From Nitrososphaera sp. (GTDB lineage: Archaea > Thermoproteota > Nitrososphaeria > Nitrososphaerales > Nitrososphaeraceae): a DNA stretch of 16,045 nucleotides. Within the stretch, counting starts at the first letter, position 1. The number at the start of each line of letters is the position of its first letter. The position numbers and the translations under genes are program-made. The notes beneath the pieces were generated by a model. That model was not told where the DNA came from and ran no database searches. It saw only the letters and a program-made list of their open reading frames with translations. The stretch spans positions 1 to 16,045 of the forward strand of contig JAJPDY010000005.1 of the NCBI GenBank assembly GCA_023252395.1, written 5' to 3'. Of this stretch, positions 1-6,522 are shown piece after piece.

Positions 1-2
1 AA

Positions 3-512
3 TTACTTGCCAATCGGCATGGCGCTTACAGAGCTGTCAACATAGCCCTGCCATTCTTGCTTCAGGCTGTCCAGCTCTTGCGAATCGGCTTTATCGCCGC
101 TCTGAACTTTTGCCTTCATTGTGTCCAGATATTTTGTATAGCTGTCAAGCGCCTTTGTATAAGTGCCAAAGCTCTCCTGCCATTCCTGTGCCGGCCTAGC
201 ATCTGTGAGCTCTTTTCGCAAGCTCTGGACTTCAGTCAAACCACTACTAATCTTGTTCTGCATGTCTGCCGTGCTCACGGTGCCGTTCTTCCACTGCTCA
301 AACTGCGAGTCGACGCTTGTGGCGGTGCTGTTGTGCCGGGAATACACGTCGTTTATGATTTCAAGTTCGCCACGAGGCGGCATAATGAAGGTGCCGGGGC
401 TGCTCTGTGGTATCAGCCATATCAGAAAGCTTGCGCCGACGATGGCTGCGGCAATTCCTGCCGTCACGGCTATGCCCTTCTTGCTTGCCAAACGAGCATA
501 GCTTTTGAGCAC
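3..512 (-). CDS. Hypothetical membrane-anchored helical protein
   Basis: I do not recognise a family. With the GTG at 512 the product is about 169 aa: a short basic N-terminus (KSYARLASKKG), one strongly hydrophobic segment of about 22 residues ending in LIWLIP, then a polar, Gln/Lys/Asp-rich region that looks mostly helical and possibly coiled-coil. That suggests a single-pass membrane protein with its C-terminal domain outside the cytoplasm, but this is inference. An in-frame ATG at 548 would add 12 residues (LWVYFDILFIRV). I prefer 512 because those added codons coincide with an AT-rich TATA-like stretch on the minus strand about 23 nt upstream of 512, whereas nothing TATA-like lies upstream of 548. 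It diverges from the flavoprotein gene at 563. The stop is complete (TAA at 3-5). Confidence 0.75.
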   Translation of the reverse strand: MLKSYARLASKKGIAVTAGIAAAIVGASFLIWLIPQSSPGTFIMPPRGELEIINDVYSRHNSTATSVDSQFEQWKNGTVSTADMQNKISSGLTEVQSLRKELTDARPAQEWQESFGTYTKALDSYTKYLDTMKAKVQSGDKADSQELDSLKQEWQGYVDSSVSAMPIGK

Positions 513-529
513 TCTAATAAAAAGGATAT

Positions 530-540
530 CAAAATATACC
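530..540. promoter_or_regulatory. TATA box, possibly bidirectional
   Basis: The AT-rich stretch CAAAATATACC lies about 28 nt before the ATG at 563 on the plus strand. Read on the minus strand (GGTATATTTTG) it lies about 23 nt before the GTG at 512. This is the spacing expected for leaderless archaeal transcripts, so one element may serve both divergent genes. Confidence 0.5.
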
Positions 541-562
541 CAGAGCATTTTCAAGATTGCAG

Positions 563-1396
563 ATGAGTTCAAGTGGACCGGCGCAGCCAAATATCGGCAA
601 GCTGACCTATCGCGAGAACCTGACACCAGACCTTGCGATATTGAGGATGCAGCCTGCAGACGGGAGTTTGATACCTGATTTCAAGGCGGGGCAGTTCGTG
701 GCCCTCGGGCTGCAGTTTCAGGGCGACGACAGGGTTACTTACCGGGCATATTCACTGTCCTCGCCGCCGGAAGAGAGGCGATACTTTGAATTCTATGTAA
801 AGTGGGCGACAGAGCCGGTGATGGGCAAGTTTACAAGCGCGCTTTTCAACATGAAAGACGGCGATACGCTCTACTGGCGCAAGCCTGCCGGCGCGTTCAC
901 GATTGAAGACAAAAAGGCTGACGGCACGCCGGACACCCGGCGCCTTGTGCTGGTCGCGTCGGGCACCGGCCTTGCACCGTTTATCAGCTATATCTTGCAC
1001 TTCAAAAGCATCGGGTCGAAAAGAAAGGTTGTATTGCTCCATGGCGCCAAGTATGCGCAAGAGCTGGGCTACCGGGGTATTCTGGAAAAGATGGCTGCAG
1101 ACGATCCAAACTTTACCTATATTCCGACTGTGAGCAGGCCGGACCACGAGCTGTCCCGGGGTTGGCAAGGCAACGTAGGCAGAGTGGAGAGCCTGCTTGT
1201 TGACAGGGACGGCGGCTCGCCTCTGGAAAAAGCGATAGGCGAAAAGGTGGCGCCAGACAACTCGTTCTTCCACATCTGCGGCTACCAGGGCACAATTGAC
1301 ACGGTAACTTCAATACTCGGCCCGCTTGGCTTTGTCACAAACAGAAACAAGAGAAAGGACGGGTCATTTGACATAAAGATAGAGACATACGGATGA
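563..1396 (+). CDS. Ferredoxin/flavodoxin-NADP reductase-like FAD oxidoreductase
   Basis: This is a cytoplasmic two-domain flavoprotein of the ferredoxin-NADP reductase superfamily, 277 aa, the usual length for the short Fpr-type enzymes. The N-terminal beta-barrel has the FAD-binding motif RAYSLSSPP at residues 61-69. The C-terminal nucleotide-binding domain has SGTGLAPF at 133-140 and the late CGYQGTID at 239-246. The family moves electrons between NAD(P)H and a small iron-sulfur or flavin carrier; the actual partner cannot be read from the sequence. The ATG at 563 is preferred over the in-frame TTG at 557 because it is a stronger start codon and the TATA-like element at 530-540 puts the transcript start close to it. 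The gene ends 40 nt before DUF424, which seems to have its own promoter. Confidence 0.9.
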   Translation: MSSSGPAQPNIGKLTYRENLTPDLAILRMQPADGSLIPDFKAGQFVALGLQFQGDDRVTYRAYSLSSPPEERRYFEFYVKWATEPVMGKFTSALFNMKDGDTLYWRKPAGAFTIEDKKADGTPDTRRLVLVASGTGLAPFISYILHFKSIGSKRKVVLLHGAKYAQELGYRGILEKMAADDPNFTYIPTVSRPDHELSRGWQGNVGRVESLLVDRDGGSPLEKAIGEKVAPDNSFFHICGYQGTIDTVTSILGPLGFVTNRNKRKDGSFDIKIETYG

Positions 1397-1406
1397 CAGC
1401 AATCCT

Positions 1407-1415
1407 CATTATACT
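1407..1415 (+). promoter_or_regulatory. TATA box for the DUF424 gene
   Basis: CATTATACT is centred about 26 nt before the TTG at 1437. It predicts a leaderless transcript and supports that otherwise unusual start codon. Confidence 0.5.
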
Positions 1416-1436
1416 GTCCAGCTGATAAACCCGCAA

Positions 1437-1748
1437 TTGCCAGAGCAGTATGCCGCAAGAACCGCCCGCTACCAAGGGTCAGTGATGGTAGACATTTGCG
1501 ACCTTGAGCTGATAGGGAGCAAGCTGGAGCAGGACGGCCTTGTGATCAACCTCACGCAGGAGTACTACCAGCAGGAAGTGATAGAGAGCTCTTACGCCAA
1601 GGAACTGCTGCTAAAGTGCGACACCGCAAATCTGGTTGGCAACAGGATAGTCCAGCAGGCGCTTGACATGAAACTGGCAAAAGAGGCCAGCATCAGGAAA
1701 ATCTCGGGTGTGCCGTTTTTGATGATCTACAAGTTCCAGCACAGGTAA
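1437..1748 (+). CDS. DUF424 family protein
   Basis: The 103-aa product matches the archaeal DUF424 pattern as I know it: an early VDICDLELIGSKLEQDG strand region (about residues 18-34), a central block on YYQQEVIESS, then the characteristic ANLVGNRIVQQAL (about 64-76) and a C-terminal GVPFLMIYKF. The family is small, conserved in archaea, and has no established biochemical function to my knowledge; genes for it often lie near translation or ribosome-biogenesis genes, and here rio1 follows. I chose the TTG at 1437 because a TATA box sits about 26 nt upstream and because it gives the usual family length of about 100 aa. GTG and ATG codons near 1482-1485 would remove part of the first conserved strand. 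Confidence 0.85.
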   Translation: MPEQYAARTARYQGSVMVDICDLELIGSKLEQDGLVINLTQEYYQQEVIESSYAKELLLKCDTANLVGNRIVQQALDMKLAKEASIRKISGVPFLMIYKFQHR

Positions 1749-1776
1749 TTGCCGCCAGAGAGTTGGAGCTTTTGCC

Positions 1777-1803
1777 AGTGCTCTATAACGAGAGAGCAGC
1801 ACT
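1777..1803. repeat. Imperfect inverted repeat between DUF424 and rio1
   Basis: AGTGCT at 1777-1782 is complementary to AGCACT at 1798-1803, and CTCT/AGAG in the 15-nt interior could extend the pairing. It lies after the DUF424 stop and just before the putative rio1 TATA box. No T-tract follows, so an intrinsic terminator is unlikely; it could be a regulator site or chance. Confidence 0.3.
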
Positions 1804-1805
1804 AC

Positions 1806-1815
1806 ACATAATAAC
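1806..1815 (+). promoter_or_regulatory. TATA box for the rio1-KH operon
   Basis: ACATAATAAC is centred about 29 nt before the GTG at 1840, the spacing of a leaderless archaeal promoter. The match to a TATA consensus is moderate. Confidence 0.4.
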
Positions 1816-1839
1816 AAAAGATTTGCTTCATTCTTCATA

Positions 1840-2679
1840 GTGCCGGAGGAAGAAAGAGAAGATCAGGAAAGGGAGGAACCCGAGTTTCCGGAAGAAAGCG
1901 GGCACAAGAAAATGGCAAGAGCCGACAGGCGGCTTTCGCACAGCGAGCGAGAAAGCCGGCTCCTTGTCAAGCGGTCTGAAGATTACCAGGTTTTCGATAA
2001 TGTCTTTGACGTGCCGACCCTCATGACTATCAACCAGATGGTAGACGACGGCATAATCAAGCACGTCAGGGGCTCGCTTGCGGCAGGCAAGGAGTCCAAG
2101 GTCTACCTCGCAGTGGCGCCTGACGAGTCGCTGCGAATACTAAAGATATACCTCACGGTAAGCGCCGAGTTCAAAAAGCGCATGCAGTACATCGCCGGCG
2201 ACCCGCGGTTCTCTGACATAAAGAAAGGGTCGCGCAACCTGATGACTCTGTGGGCAAAAAAAGAGTTCAAGAACATGCAGGCAGCAAAAGCGGCCGGCGT
2301 GAGGGTTCCAGCCCCGATCGCGGTTCGAAAGAACGTTCTTGTGATGGAGTTTGTTGGGGACAGCGAGGGCAACTCTGTGCCTCCGATAGTCGAATCGGAA
2401 GTCACTGAAGATGATTATCTGCAGCTGATAGAGCAGGTGTCATTGCTTTACCAGAAAGCCCGGCTGGTGCACGCCGACCTGTCTGAATACAACATATTCA
2501 AGACCGACAAGGGCATCATGCTCTTTGACTTTGGCTCCGCAGTGGACATCCAGCACCCAAATTCAAAACAATTTTTAGTCCGCGACGTCATTAATGTAAA
2601 TAGGTTCTTTGCAAAGCGCGGAATAGACGTTATGGACGCCGTGCAGGCAGTAGAAAAGATCAAAGGAGAAACAAAATGA
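1840..2679 (+). CDS. rio1: Rio1-type atypical serine protein kinase/ATPase
   Basis: RIO1 proteins are atypical kinases that act mainly as ATPases in the final maturation of the small ribosomal subunit. The 279-aa protein has an acidic, charged N-terminal extension (residues 1-50) followed by the RIO fold. Visible motifs are the ATP loop GSLAAGKESKVY (78-89), the ATP-binding lysine in LKIY (K102), the RIO1-typical DPRF and WAKKEF blocks (121-143), a hinge around VLVMEFVG (166-173), the catalytic loop HADLSEYN with D212, and the metal-binding FDFG with D230. The flexible-loop and WAKKEF signatures favour Rio1 over Rio2, and no N-terminal winged helix of the Rio2 type is seen. The start is GTG. 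The stop overlaps the KH gene start (ATGA), implying one operon, the common archaeal pairing of Rio1 with a Dim2-like protein. Confidence 0.95.
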   Translation: MPEEEREDQEREEPEFPEESGHKKMARADRRLSHSERESRLLVKRSEDYQVFDNVFDVPTLMTINQMVDDGIIKHVRGSLAAGKESKVYLAVAPDESLRILKIYLTVSAEFKKRMQYIAGDPRFSDIKKGSRNLMTLWAKKEFKNMQAAKAAGVRVPAPIAVRKNVLVMEFVGDSEGNSVPPIVESEVTEDDYLQLIEQVSLLYQKARLVHADLSEYNIFKTDKGIMLFDFGSAVDIQHPNSKQFLVRDVINVNRFFAKRGIDVMDAVQAVEKIKGETK

Positions 2680-3278
2680 GCTTCCAACACACGACAAAAA
2701 TCCCCCGGGAAAGAATAGGGGCCCTCATAGGCAAGCGCGGCAAGGTAAAGCAGCAGATTGAAAAAAGGTGCGGGGTAGAAATTGAAATTGACAGCGAGAG
2801 CGGCAACACAATAGTCTCAAGCACCAAGCCGGCGGAGCAGATGGATGCTTTCAGGGCTGTCGAAGTGATAACTGCCATTGGCAGGGGCTTTTCGCCAGAG
2901 CGCGCGTACAGGCTGCTTGACAGCGAGGAGGTAATGTTCCAGCAGATGGACCTGCACGACTATGCAGGCAGGTCGCCAAACGCGCTAGAGCGAATCAAGG
3001 GCAGGATAATAGGCGAGGGAGGCAAGGCCCGCAGGATGATAGAAGAGCTGAGCGGCGCCTCGGTTTCTGTGTACGGCCACATGGTAGGCTTTATCGGCGA
3101 ATACAAGGAGGTAAAGCTTGCAACAGACGCCATCGTCATGCTTGCCAAGGGAAGCATGCACAAAGGCGTTTACAACATGCTGCAAGACGCGCGAAGAAGG
3201 GACAAGCTGGACAGGATGCGGCTGTGGGAAGACAATTACGACAAGGATGATGAAAAAGTCATACCTTCTGAATCTTGA
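2676..3278 (+). CDS. KH-domain ribosome-maturation protein (Dim2/Pno1-like)
   Basis: This 200-aa RNA-binding protein has two KH domains. The first carries the GKRG loop (residues 19-22, in ALIGKRGKVK) and the second the GEGG loop (113-116, in GRIIGEGGKARR). Between them lies the family-specific GFSPERAYRLL (71-81). It corresponds to archaeal Dim2/Pno1, which in eukaryotes and archaea binds the 3' end of pre-small-subunit rRNA during 40S/30S maturation. Its ATG overlaps the rio1 stop by four bases, so the two are probably translationally coupled and act in one pathway. The last 20 nt overlap the 3' end of the convergent Hsp20-like gene. The C-terminus is short and charged. Confidence 0.93.
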   Translation: MSFQHTTKIPRERIGALIGKRGKVKQQIEKRCGVEIEIDSESGNTIVSSTKPAEQMDAFRAVEVITAIGRGFSPERAYRLLDSEEVMFQQMDLHDYAGRSPNALERIKGRIIGEGGKARRMIEELSGASVSVYGHMVGFIGEYKEVKLATDAIVMLAKGSMHKGVYNMLQDARRRDKLDRMRLWEDNYDKDDEKVIPSES

Positions 3279-3675
3279 TAGTGAGCACGCCGTTTCTGTA
3301 CTTGTAGTCTGATATTCCCATTTCCTGCTCCTGCTCTAGCGGGACGTCGCGCGCAAAATTCTGACCGCCCTTTATGTGGAGCAGACCGCCTATCAGTTTT
3401 ACATTTATCTGGTCTTCCGGGCCGGGAACCTCTGCGACAAAAACTACTTCGTCGTTGTTCTTTATCAGGTCGTAGACCCAGTCCTTCTGCTCGGCATCTC
3501 TTATCATCTTTTCATCCGTGGACCTTGCCATGATCCTGACTTCCCTGACCCAGTAGATAAGGAGGCCCGAGCCTGCTGCAAGGAAGATAAAGCCAATGTT
3601 TCCTTGAGAGCGCGCAAAGAGGACGAACATTATCCCGATAAACAATAGCGCAAGGAGTGGAACTATGAAATCCAC
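3259..3675 (-). CDS. Membrane-anchored small heat shock protein (Hsp20)-like protein
   Basis: The 138-aa product has two hydrophobic segments at its N-terminus (about residues 3-20 and 25-43), a polar linker (44-65), and a C-terminal region of about 70 residues resembling an alpha-crystallin/Hsp20 domain: VVFVAEVPGPEDQI (77-90), LLHIKG (98-103) and the late RNGVLTIKI (127-135), like the NGxLxIxI end of sHSP domains. Typical sHSPs are soluble, so a membrane-tethered version is unusual; by inference it may protect or scaffold membrane-proximal proteins. The GTG at 3675 is the only normal start codon after the in-frame stop at 3718-3720. The nearest TATA-like element would leave a leader of about 60 nt. 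The 3' end overlaps the KH gene by 20 nt. Confidence 0.85.
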   Translation of the reverse strand: MDFIVPLLALLFIGIMFVLFARSQGNIGFIFLAAGSGLLIYWVREVRIMARSTDEKMIRDAEQKDWVYDLIKNNDEVVFVAEVPGPEDQINVKLIGGLLHIKGGQNFARDVPLEQEQEMGISDYKYRNGVLTIKIQKV

Positions 3676-3759
3676 TGATCGGCTCGCGTACTTTTTCTTG
3701 TATCGGGCTATCCCGGGTCACCCCCAGCCGGCATTTCTAGATCTAACTAGCACGGCGAG

Positions 3760-3768
3760 ATTATAAAT
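3760..3768 (-). promoter_or_regulatory. TATA-like element for the Hsp20-like gene
   Basis: On the minus strand this reads ATTTATAAT and predicts transcription from about 3738, leaving a leader of about 60 nt before the GTG at 3675. That is longer than for most genes here. The 119-nt gap 3676-3794 otherwise shows nothing convincing. Confidence 0.4.
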
Positions 3769-3794
3769 CCTTATACACAATTTTTCGTACAGAT

Positions 3795-4352
3795 TCAGCC
3801 GCCGCCCCAGCGCTTGAACATTCGGTGCTCGATCCCAAACTGGTCCAGCACCTTGCCTACAACGTGGTTTATCAAGTCGTCCATCGTCTCGGGCCTGTGG
3901 TAAAAGCCCGGCATTGCAGGCAGTATTGTTACGCCAGAGCCGGCAAGCTTGGTCATGTTTTCAAGATGGATTTTTGACAGAGGGGTCTCCCTTGGCACGA
4001 CTACGAGCTTGCGCTGCTCCTTGATGCATACGCCGGCGGCGCGGGAAACAAGGCTGTCGTCAAAGGCGTTTGCAATGCTTGCAAGGGTCTTCATGCTGCA
4101 TGGAACAATAGCCATGCCGTCTGTTTTGAATGAGCCACTAGAAATCGGCGCCGCCATGTTGTCGTCTTCATGGTACTCTGTGGCAAGCGACTTTACGTAT
4201 TCCGCGGTCTTGTCAGTCTCTATCTTGATGTTCTTGGCTCCCCATTCGCTCATGACAAGGTGTGTTTCTACTTTAAGTTTCGAGAGCGCCTCAAGCATCC
4301 TTATGCCGTATATCACTCCGGAAGCGCCGGTGATCGCCACGACTAGCCGCAA
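3795..4352 (-). CDS. ubiX: Flavin prenyltransferase UbiX
   Basis: UbiX joins dimethylallyl phosphate to FMN to make prenylated FMN, the cofactor of UbiD-family decarboxylases. The 185-aa length is typical. Motifs: the flavin-binding loop TGASGVIYG (residues 8-16), PISSGSF (69-75), VPCSMKTLASIA (83-94) and the strongly diagnostic RETPLSKIHLENM (121-133), followed by PAMPGFYHRP (145-154). No UbiD is in the window. In archaea prenyl-FMN is needed by the UbiD-like decarboxylase of the archaeal mevalonate pathway (known for other archaea), so a role in lipid isoprenoid synthesis is a reasonable inference. The TTG start at 4352 begins directly at the first beta-strand and lies 27 nt from a minus-strand TATA box, which argues for a leaderless mRNA. 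Confidence 0.95.
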   Translation of the reverse strand: MRLVVAITGASGVIYGIRMLEALSKLKVETHLVMSEWGAKNIKIETDKTAEYVKSLATEYHEDDNMAAPISSGSFKTDGMAIVPCSMKTLASIANAFDDSLVSRAAGVCIKEQRKLVVVPRETPLSKIHLENMTKLAGSGVTILPAMPGFYHRPETMDDLINHVVGKVLDQFGIEHRMFKRWGGG

Positions 4353-4374
4353 TTACCTGAGATCCTTCTGCTCG

Positions 4375-4383
4375 CTATTTAAT
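4375..4383 (-). promoter_or_regulatory. TATA box for ubiX
   Basis: On the minus strand this reads ATTAAATAG, centred 27 nt before the TTG at 4352, so a leaderless ubiX transcript is expected. It lies back to back with the pfkB promoter at 4398-4405. Confidence 0.6.
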
Positions 4384-4397
4384 GGTGCTGGCAAGCA

Positions 4398-4405
4398 TTT
4401 ATTTA
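4398..4405 (+). promoter_or_regulatory. TATA box for the PfkB-family kinase gene
   Basis: TTTATTTA is centred about 28 nt before the TTG at 4430. This spacing is the main reason for starting the gene at 4430 and not at the ATG at 4382, which lies upstream of the box. Confidence 0.6.
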
Positions 4406-4429
4406 GAAAGCATCAATGATTTTCTTTCG

Positions 4430-5332
4430 TTGCTGACGGTCTTTGGCACGGTCGCCCTTGACACCACCCGTACCCCGTTTCGGACAGAGGCTAGGATACT
4501 TGGTGGCGCCGCCACTTTTGCTTCACTTTCGTCAAGCATTTTCACGCAAACATCCATAGTCGCAGTGGTCGGCTCAGACCTGCCTGCCGAGCATGTCCGC
4601 GCCCTTCAGGCAAAGGGCATCAACACCAAAGGCATTGTAACTATTGAAGGGGGCAAGACATTCCACTACGATTCGTCTTTTGATTACGACCTGTCAAACA
4701 GGACTACTAACAAGACCGAGCTTGGAGTCGTGGCAGGCTTTAACCCAGTGATACCTGACGAGTACGCAAAATCAGAATACGTCTACCTTGCAAACAACGA
4801 CCCAAAGCAGAACATCAAGATCCTGCAGCATTTCGACAGCCCAAAGATGGTGATGTGCGACACTATAGAGTTCTGGATAAACGGCAGCAGAGAAGACGTG
4901 GAGAAGATGATTGGCATGACAGATGGCGTTGTTATCAATGACAACGAGGCAAGGCTGCTCTGCAAGGAAGCCAACCTGTCAAAGTGCGCCAAGAAGATAA
5001 TGTCGTGGGGATCGAAATTTGCGATAATCAAAAAGGGCGAGCATGGAGCCGTCCTTTTCACAAATGAGGGCGCAGTGTTTCCTTCTGCCGCATTTTTCCT
5101 TGACGAAATAGTAGATCCTACTGGCGCCGGCGACTCGTTTGCCGGCGGCTTTCTCGGGCACATTGCGCGAAAGGGCCGGTCAGACTTTGCCGCCATGAAG
5201 GAGGCAGTGATATACGGCAACGTCATGGGCTCATTTGCCGTCGAGGACTTTGGGGTAAAGCGCCTGCTTGCGATAACAAAAGATGACGTCGAGGAGCGCT
5301 ATCGCAAGTACTGCAACTTGGTGCAGTTCTAA
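4430..5332 (+). CDS. PfkB-family (ribokinase-like) kinase
   Basis: This is a 300-aa ATP-dependent kinase of the PfkB/ribokinase family. From the TTG start the first strand reads LTVFGTVALD. The GGAATF motif (25-30) marks the substrate side. An NxxE motif is in VINDNEA (N170, E173), a KKGEHG strand-turn lies near 201-206, and the anion-hole/catalytic motif DPTGAGDSFAGG is at 229-240 with catalytic Asp235. The substrate cannot be read from sequence: the family covers sugars, nucleosides and others. Neighbouring MTA phosphorylase and adenine phosphoribosyltransferase genes make a nucleoside or sugar-phosphate salvage role attractive, but that is context only. The in-frame ATG at 4382 would add 16 residues before the first strand and lies upstream of the TATA box. 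Confidence 0.9.
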   Translation: MLTVFGTVALDTTRTPFRTEARILGGAATFASLSSSIFTQTSIVAVVGSDLPAEHVRALQAKGINTKGIVTIEGGKTFHYDSSFDYDLSNRTTNKTELGVVAGFNPVIPDEYAKSEYVYLANNDPKQNIKILQHFDSPKMVMCDTIEFWINGSREDVEKMIGMTDGVVINDNEARLLCKEANLSKCAKKIMSWGSKFAIIKKGEHGAVLFTNEGAVFPSAAFFLDEIVDPTGAGDSFAGGFLGHIARKGRSDFAAMKEAVIYGNVMGSFAVEDFGVKRLLAITKDDVEERYRKYCNLVQF

Positions 5333-5333
5333 G

Positions 5334-5341
5334 GATAAATA
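5334..5341 (+). promoter_or_regulatory. TATA box for the 5364-6522 cluster
   Basis: GATAAATA lies immediately after the kinase stop codon. Its centre is 27 nt before the ATG at 5364 but about 80 nt before the ATG at 5418, so initiation at 5364 would make a leaderless 15-codon ORF the first thing translated. Confidence 0.5.
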
Positions 5342-5363
5342 GTTGCCCGCCCAATTGTCCTGC

Positions 5364-5411
5364 ATGGGCAGCGTAAACATTGAAACAGGAGCTGCTCTGA
5401 ACCAGAAGTAA
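5364..5411 (+). CDS. Possible 15-codon leaderless leader peptide
   Basis: ATG at 5364 opens a 15-codon frame, MGSVNIETGAALNQK, ending in TAA at 5409-5411. It starts where the transcript from the TATA box at 5334 should begin. It stops six bases before the ATG of the TrmB-like gene and is in the same frame as it, separated only by the TAA and two serine codons. It may be a regulatory upstream ORF that allows reinitiation, or the relic of a longer N-terminus cut by a nonsense codon, or chance. No family is recognised. Confidence 0.35.
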   Translation: MGSVNIETGAALNQK

Positions 5412-5417
5412 AGTAGC

Positions 5418-5780
5418 ATGGCAGTCAACCTTTCAAACGCCGAAGAGGCTATAATTTCAGAGCTAAAGATAAGCCCGGACGAAGCCAAGGCGTTTCTGGC
5501 AATAGTCAAGGGCGGCAAGATGGACCCTGCCAAGATCTCGGCCGCGCTGAAATGGAACGACGAGCAGCGCGCGCTGCAGGCTGCCAAGTCGCTAGTCGGC
5601 AGGGGCATGGTCATAGAGATAACAAAGACAGAATTTGAGTCGCTCCACCCGCGCTTTGCAATCACGAACCGCTACCGGAGGCGCTGCGAGGAAGACGGCA
5701 TCCCCTTCAAGAAGAACCTGAAGGTGGACAACATCGGGATTATTCTTGAAAAGCCTTACGAGGATGCAAGAACTAAATAA
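5418..5780 (+). CDS. TrmB-like winged-helix DNA-binding protein
   Basis: This is a 120-aa small protein. Its first 80 residues resemble the TrmB-type winged-helix domain: a helix ending in LKISPDEAKAFLAIVKGG (16-33), a recognition region around PAKISAALKWNDEQRALQAAKSL, and a wing GRGMVIEITKTEFESLHPRFAITN. The larger sugar-binding part of full TrmB regulators is missing; a short basic tail (RYRRRCEEDG) and about 25 further residues follow. A transcription-factor role is inferred from the fold-like pattern only. It heads a tight cluster with two unknown genes (26 nt to the next). The only start motif is the ATG at 5418, six bases after a possible leader ORF; no convincing ribosome-binding site lies directly before it. 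Confidence 0.75.
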   Translation: MAVNLSNAEEAIISELKISPDEAKAFLAIVKGGKMDPAKISAALKWNDEQRALQAAKSLVGRGMVIEITKTEFESLHPRFAITNRYRRRCEEDGIPFKKNLKVDNIGIILEKPYEDARTK

Positions 5781-5806
5781 GTGGCACCTTGCAACAGGGA
5801 TATCGC

Positions 5807-6223
5807 ATGACGACTTCAGACCCGACTGGCGGCGACAAGGTAGTCTACTTTGGGGTGATAAACATCAACGAGAACAGCAGGACGATAGGCTCGGTGGATG
5901 TCTGGCGCAGCCTGCTTACAAAGGAAATGTTTTGCGAGGAAAAGCGCCTTGGAATAGAGGAAATCGTCGACTATATCGGCATGCCAAAGATAGACAAGGA
6001 CAAGAAATGGGCAGTCGCAATCAGCAAGAACAGAAAAGGCCATCTCCGGTGGAGGCTAGTCAAGCTGGTAAAGGAAGGCAAGTTCACGTTCACTGACGCT
6101 GACGACAAGGCAGTTGAAGTCAACTCCAAGGATTTTAAGATAATTGACCCAGAGTGGTGGAGCTTTTTGGTCGAAGAAAATGTGAACCGCAACATGGAAG
6201 TGGCGGATGGGCCAAAGAAATGA
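5807..6223 (+). CDS. Hypothetical protein, 138 aa
   Basis: I do not recognise a family. From the ATG at 5807 the product is soluble, with no membrane segment or signal peptide. It alternates strand-like stretches (KVVYFGVININ; WAVAISKNRKGHLRWRLVKL) with charged helical ones, and has an aromatic-rich end (DPEWWSFLVEENV). The central RKGHLRWRLVKLVKEG is basic and could contact nucleic acid, but that is speculation. An in-frame TTG at 5789 would add six residues; the ATG with an AGGGA seven bases upstream is more likely. The stop overlaps the next gene's ATG (ATGA), so the two are probably translationally coupled. It is likely lineage-specific, since no widely known domain is visible. Confidence 0.75.
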   Translation: MTTSDPTGGDKVVYFGVININENSRTIGSVDVWRSLLTKEMFCEEKRLGIEEIVDYIGMPKIDKDKKWAVAISKNRKGHLRWRLVKLVKEGKFTFTDADDKAVEVNSKDFKIIDPEWWSFLVEENVNRNMEVADGPKK

Positions 6224-6522
6224 CGATGCATAAAGACGACGATGACATTCCAGTGACAGTATTTGTGAAAAGCGCAAGTGGAAGCGAAGTGGCAAGCAAG
6301 CTGTCAGGATATTTCGTAATCAAGGGTCAGGAATTTCGCTTTACCGCAATAGCGTTTGGCCGCATTGGCGGCCACAATGCAAGCGTCAAGGTGCCCAAGA
6401 CTACACTTGCAAAGATAGCAAAAATGGGAATCGACCCGGAGCAGCTGCAACTGACGATACAGCGCAAGCTGATCGAAGGCGACATTGTGCTCCCTGAAGG
6501 GATAAAGCCGCCATCAGAGTAG
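6220..6522 (+). CDS. Hypothetical protein, 100 aa
   Basis: This is an unrecognised small soluble protein. I chose the ATG at 6220 because it overlaps the upstream stop as ATGA; earlier in-frame starts run deep into the preceding gene. The sequence begins MTMHKDDDDIP, then strand-rich VTVFVKSASGSEVASKLSGY, FVIKGQEFRFTAIAFGRIGG, and VKVPKTTLAKIAKMGIDP, ending with LIEGDIVLPEGIKPP. A compact beta-rich fold with a Gly-rich turn is plausible. It is the third member of the cluster led by the TrmB-like protein, suggesting joint function. Its last nine bases overlap the 3' end of the convergent mtnP gene. Confidence 0.75.
   Translation: MTMHKDDDDIPVTVFVKSASGSEVASKLSGYFVIKGQEFRFTAIAFGRIGGHNASVKVPKTTLAKIAKMGIDPEQLQLTIQRKLIEGDIVLPEGIKPPSE

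Noticed and set aside
57..566. 169-codon open frame on the plus strand at the left end
   Set aside because: It is antisense to the membrane-anchored gene. Its translation is Cys-rich and irregular, and the minus-strand frame has a sensible anchor-plus-helix architecture.
752..1273. 173-codon minus-strand frame inside the flavoprotein gene
   Set aside because: The plus-strand frame carries clear FAD and NAD(P) motifs, so this is a shadow typical of GC-rich codon positions.
4382..4429. ATG at 4382 as the start of the PfkB kinase
   Set aside because: It lies upstream of the TATA box at 4398-4405, and the extra 16 residues precede the normal first beta-strand. The TTG at 4430 fits better.
4783..5226. 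147-codon minus-strand frame inside the kinase gene
   Set aside because: It is fully contained in a gene with a convincing PfkB active site and has no recognisable motif or start signal.
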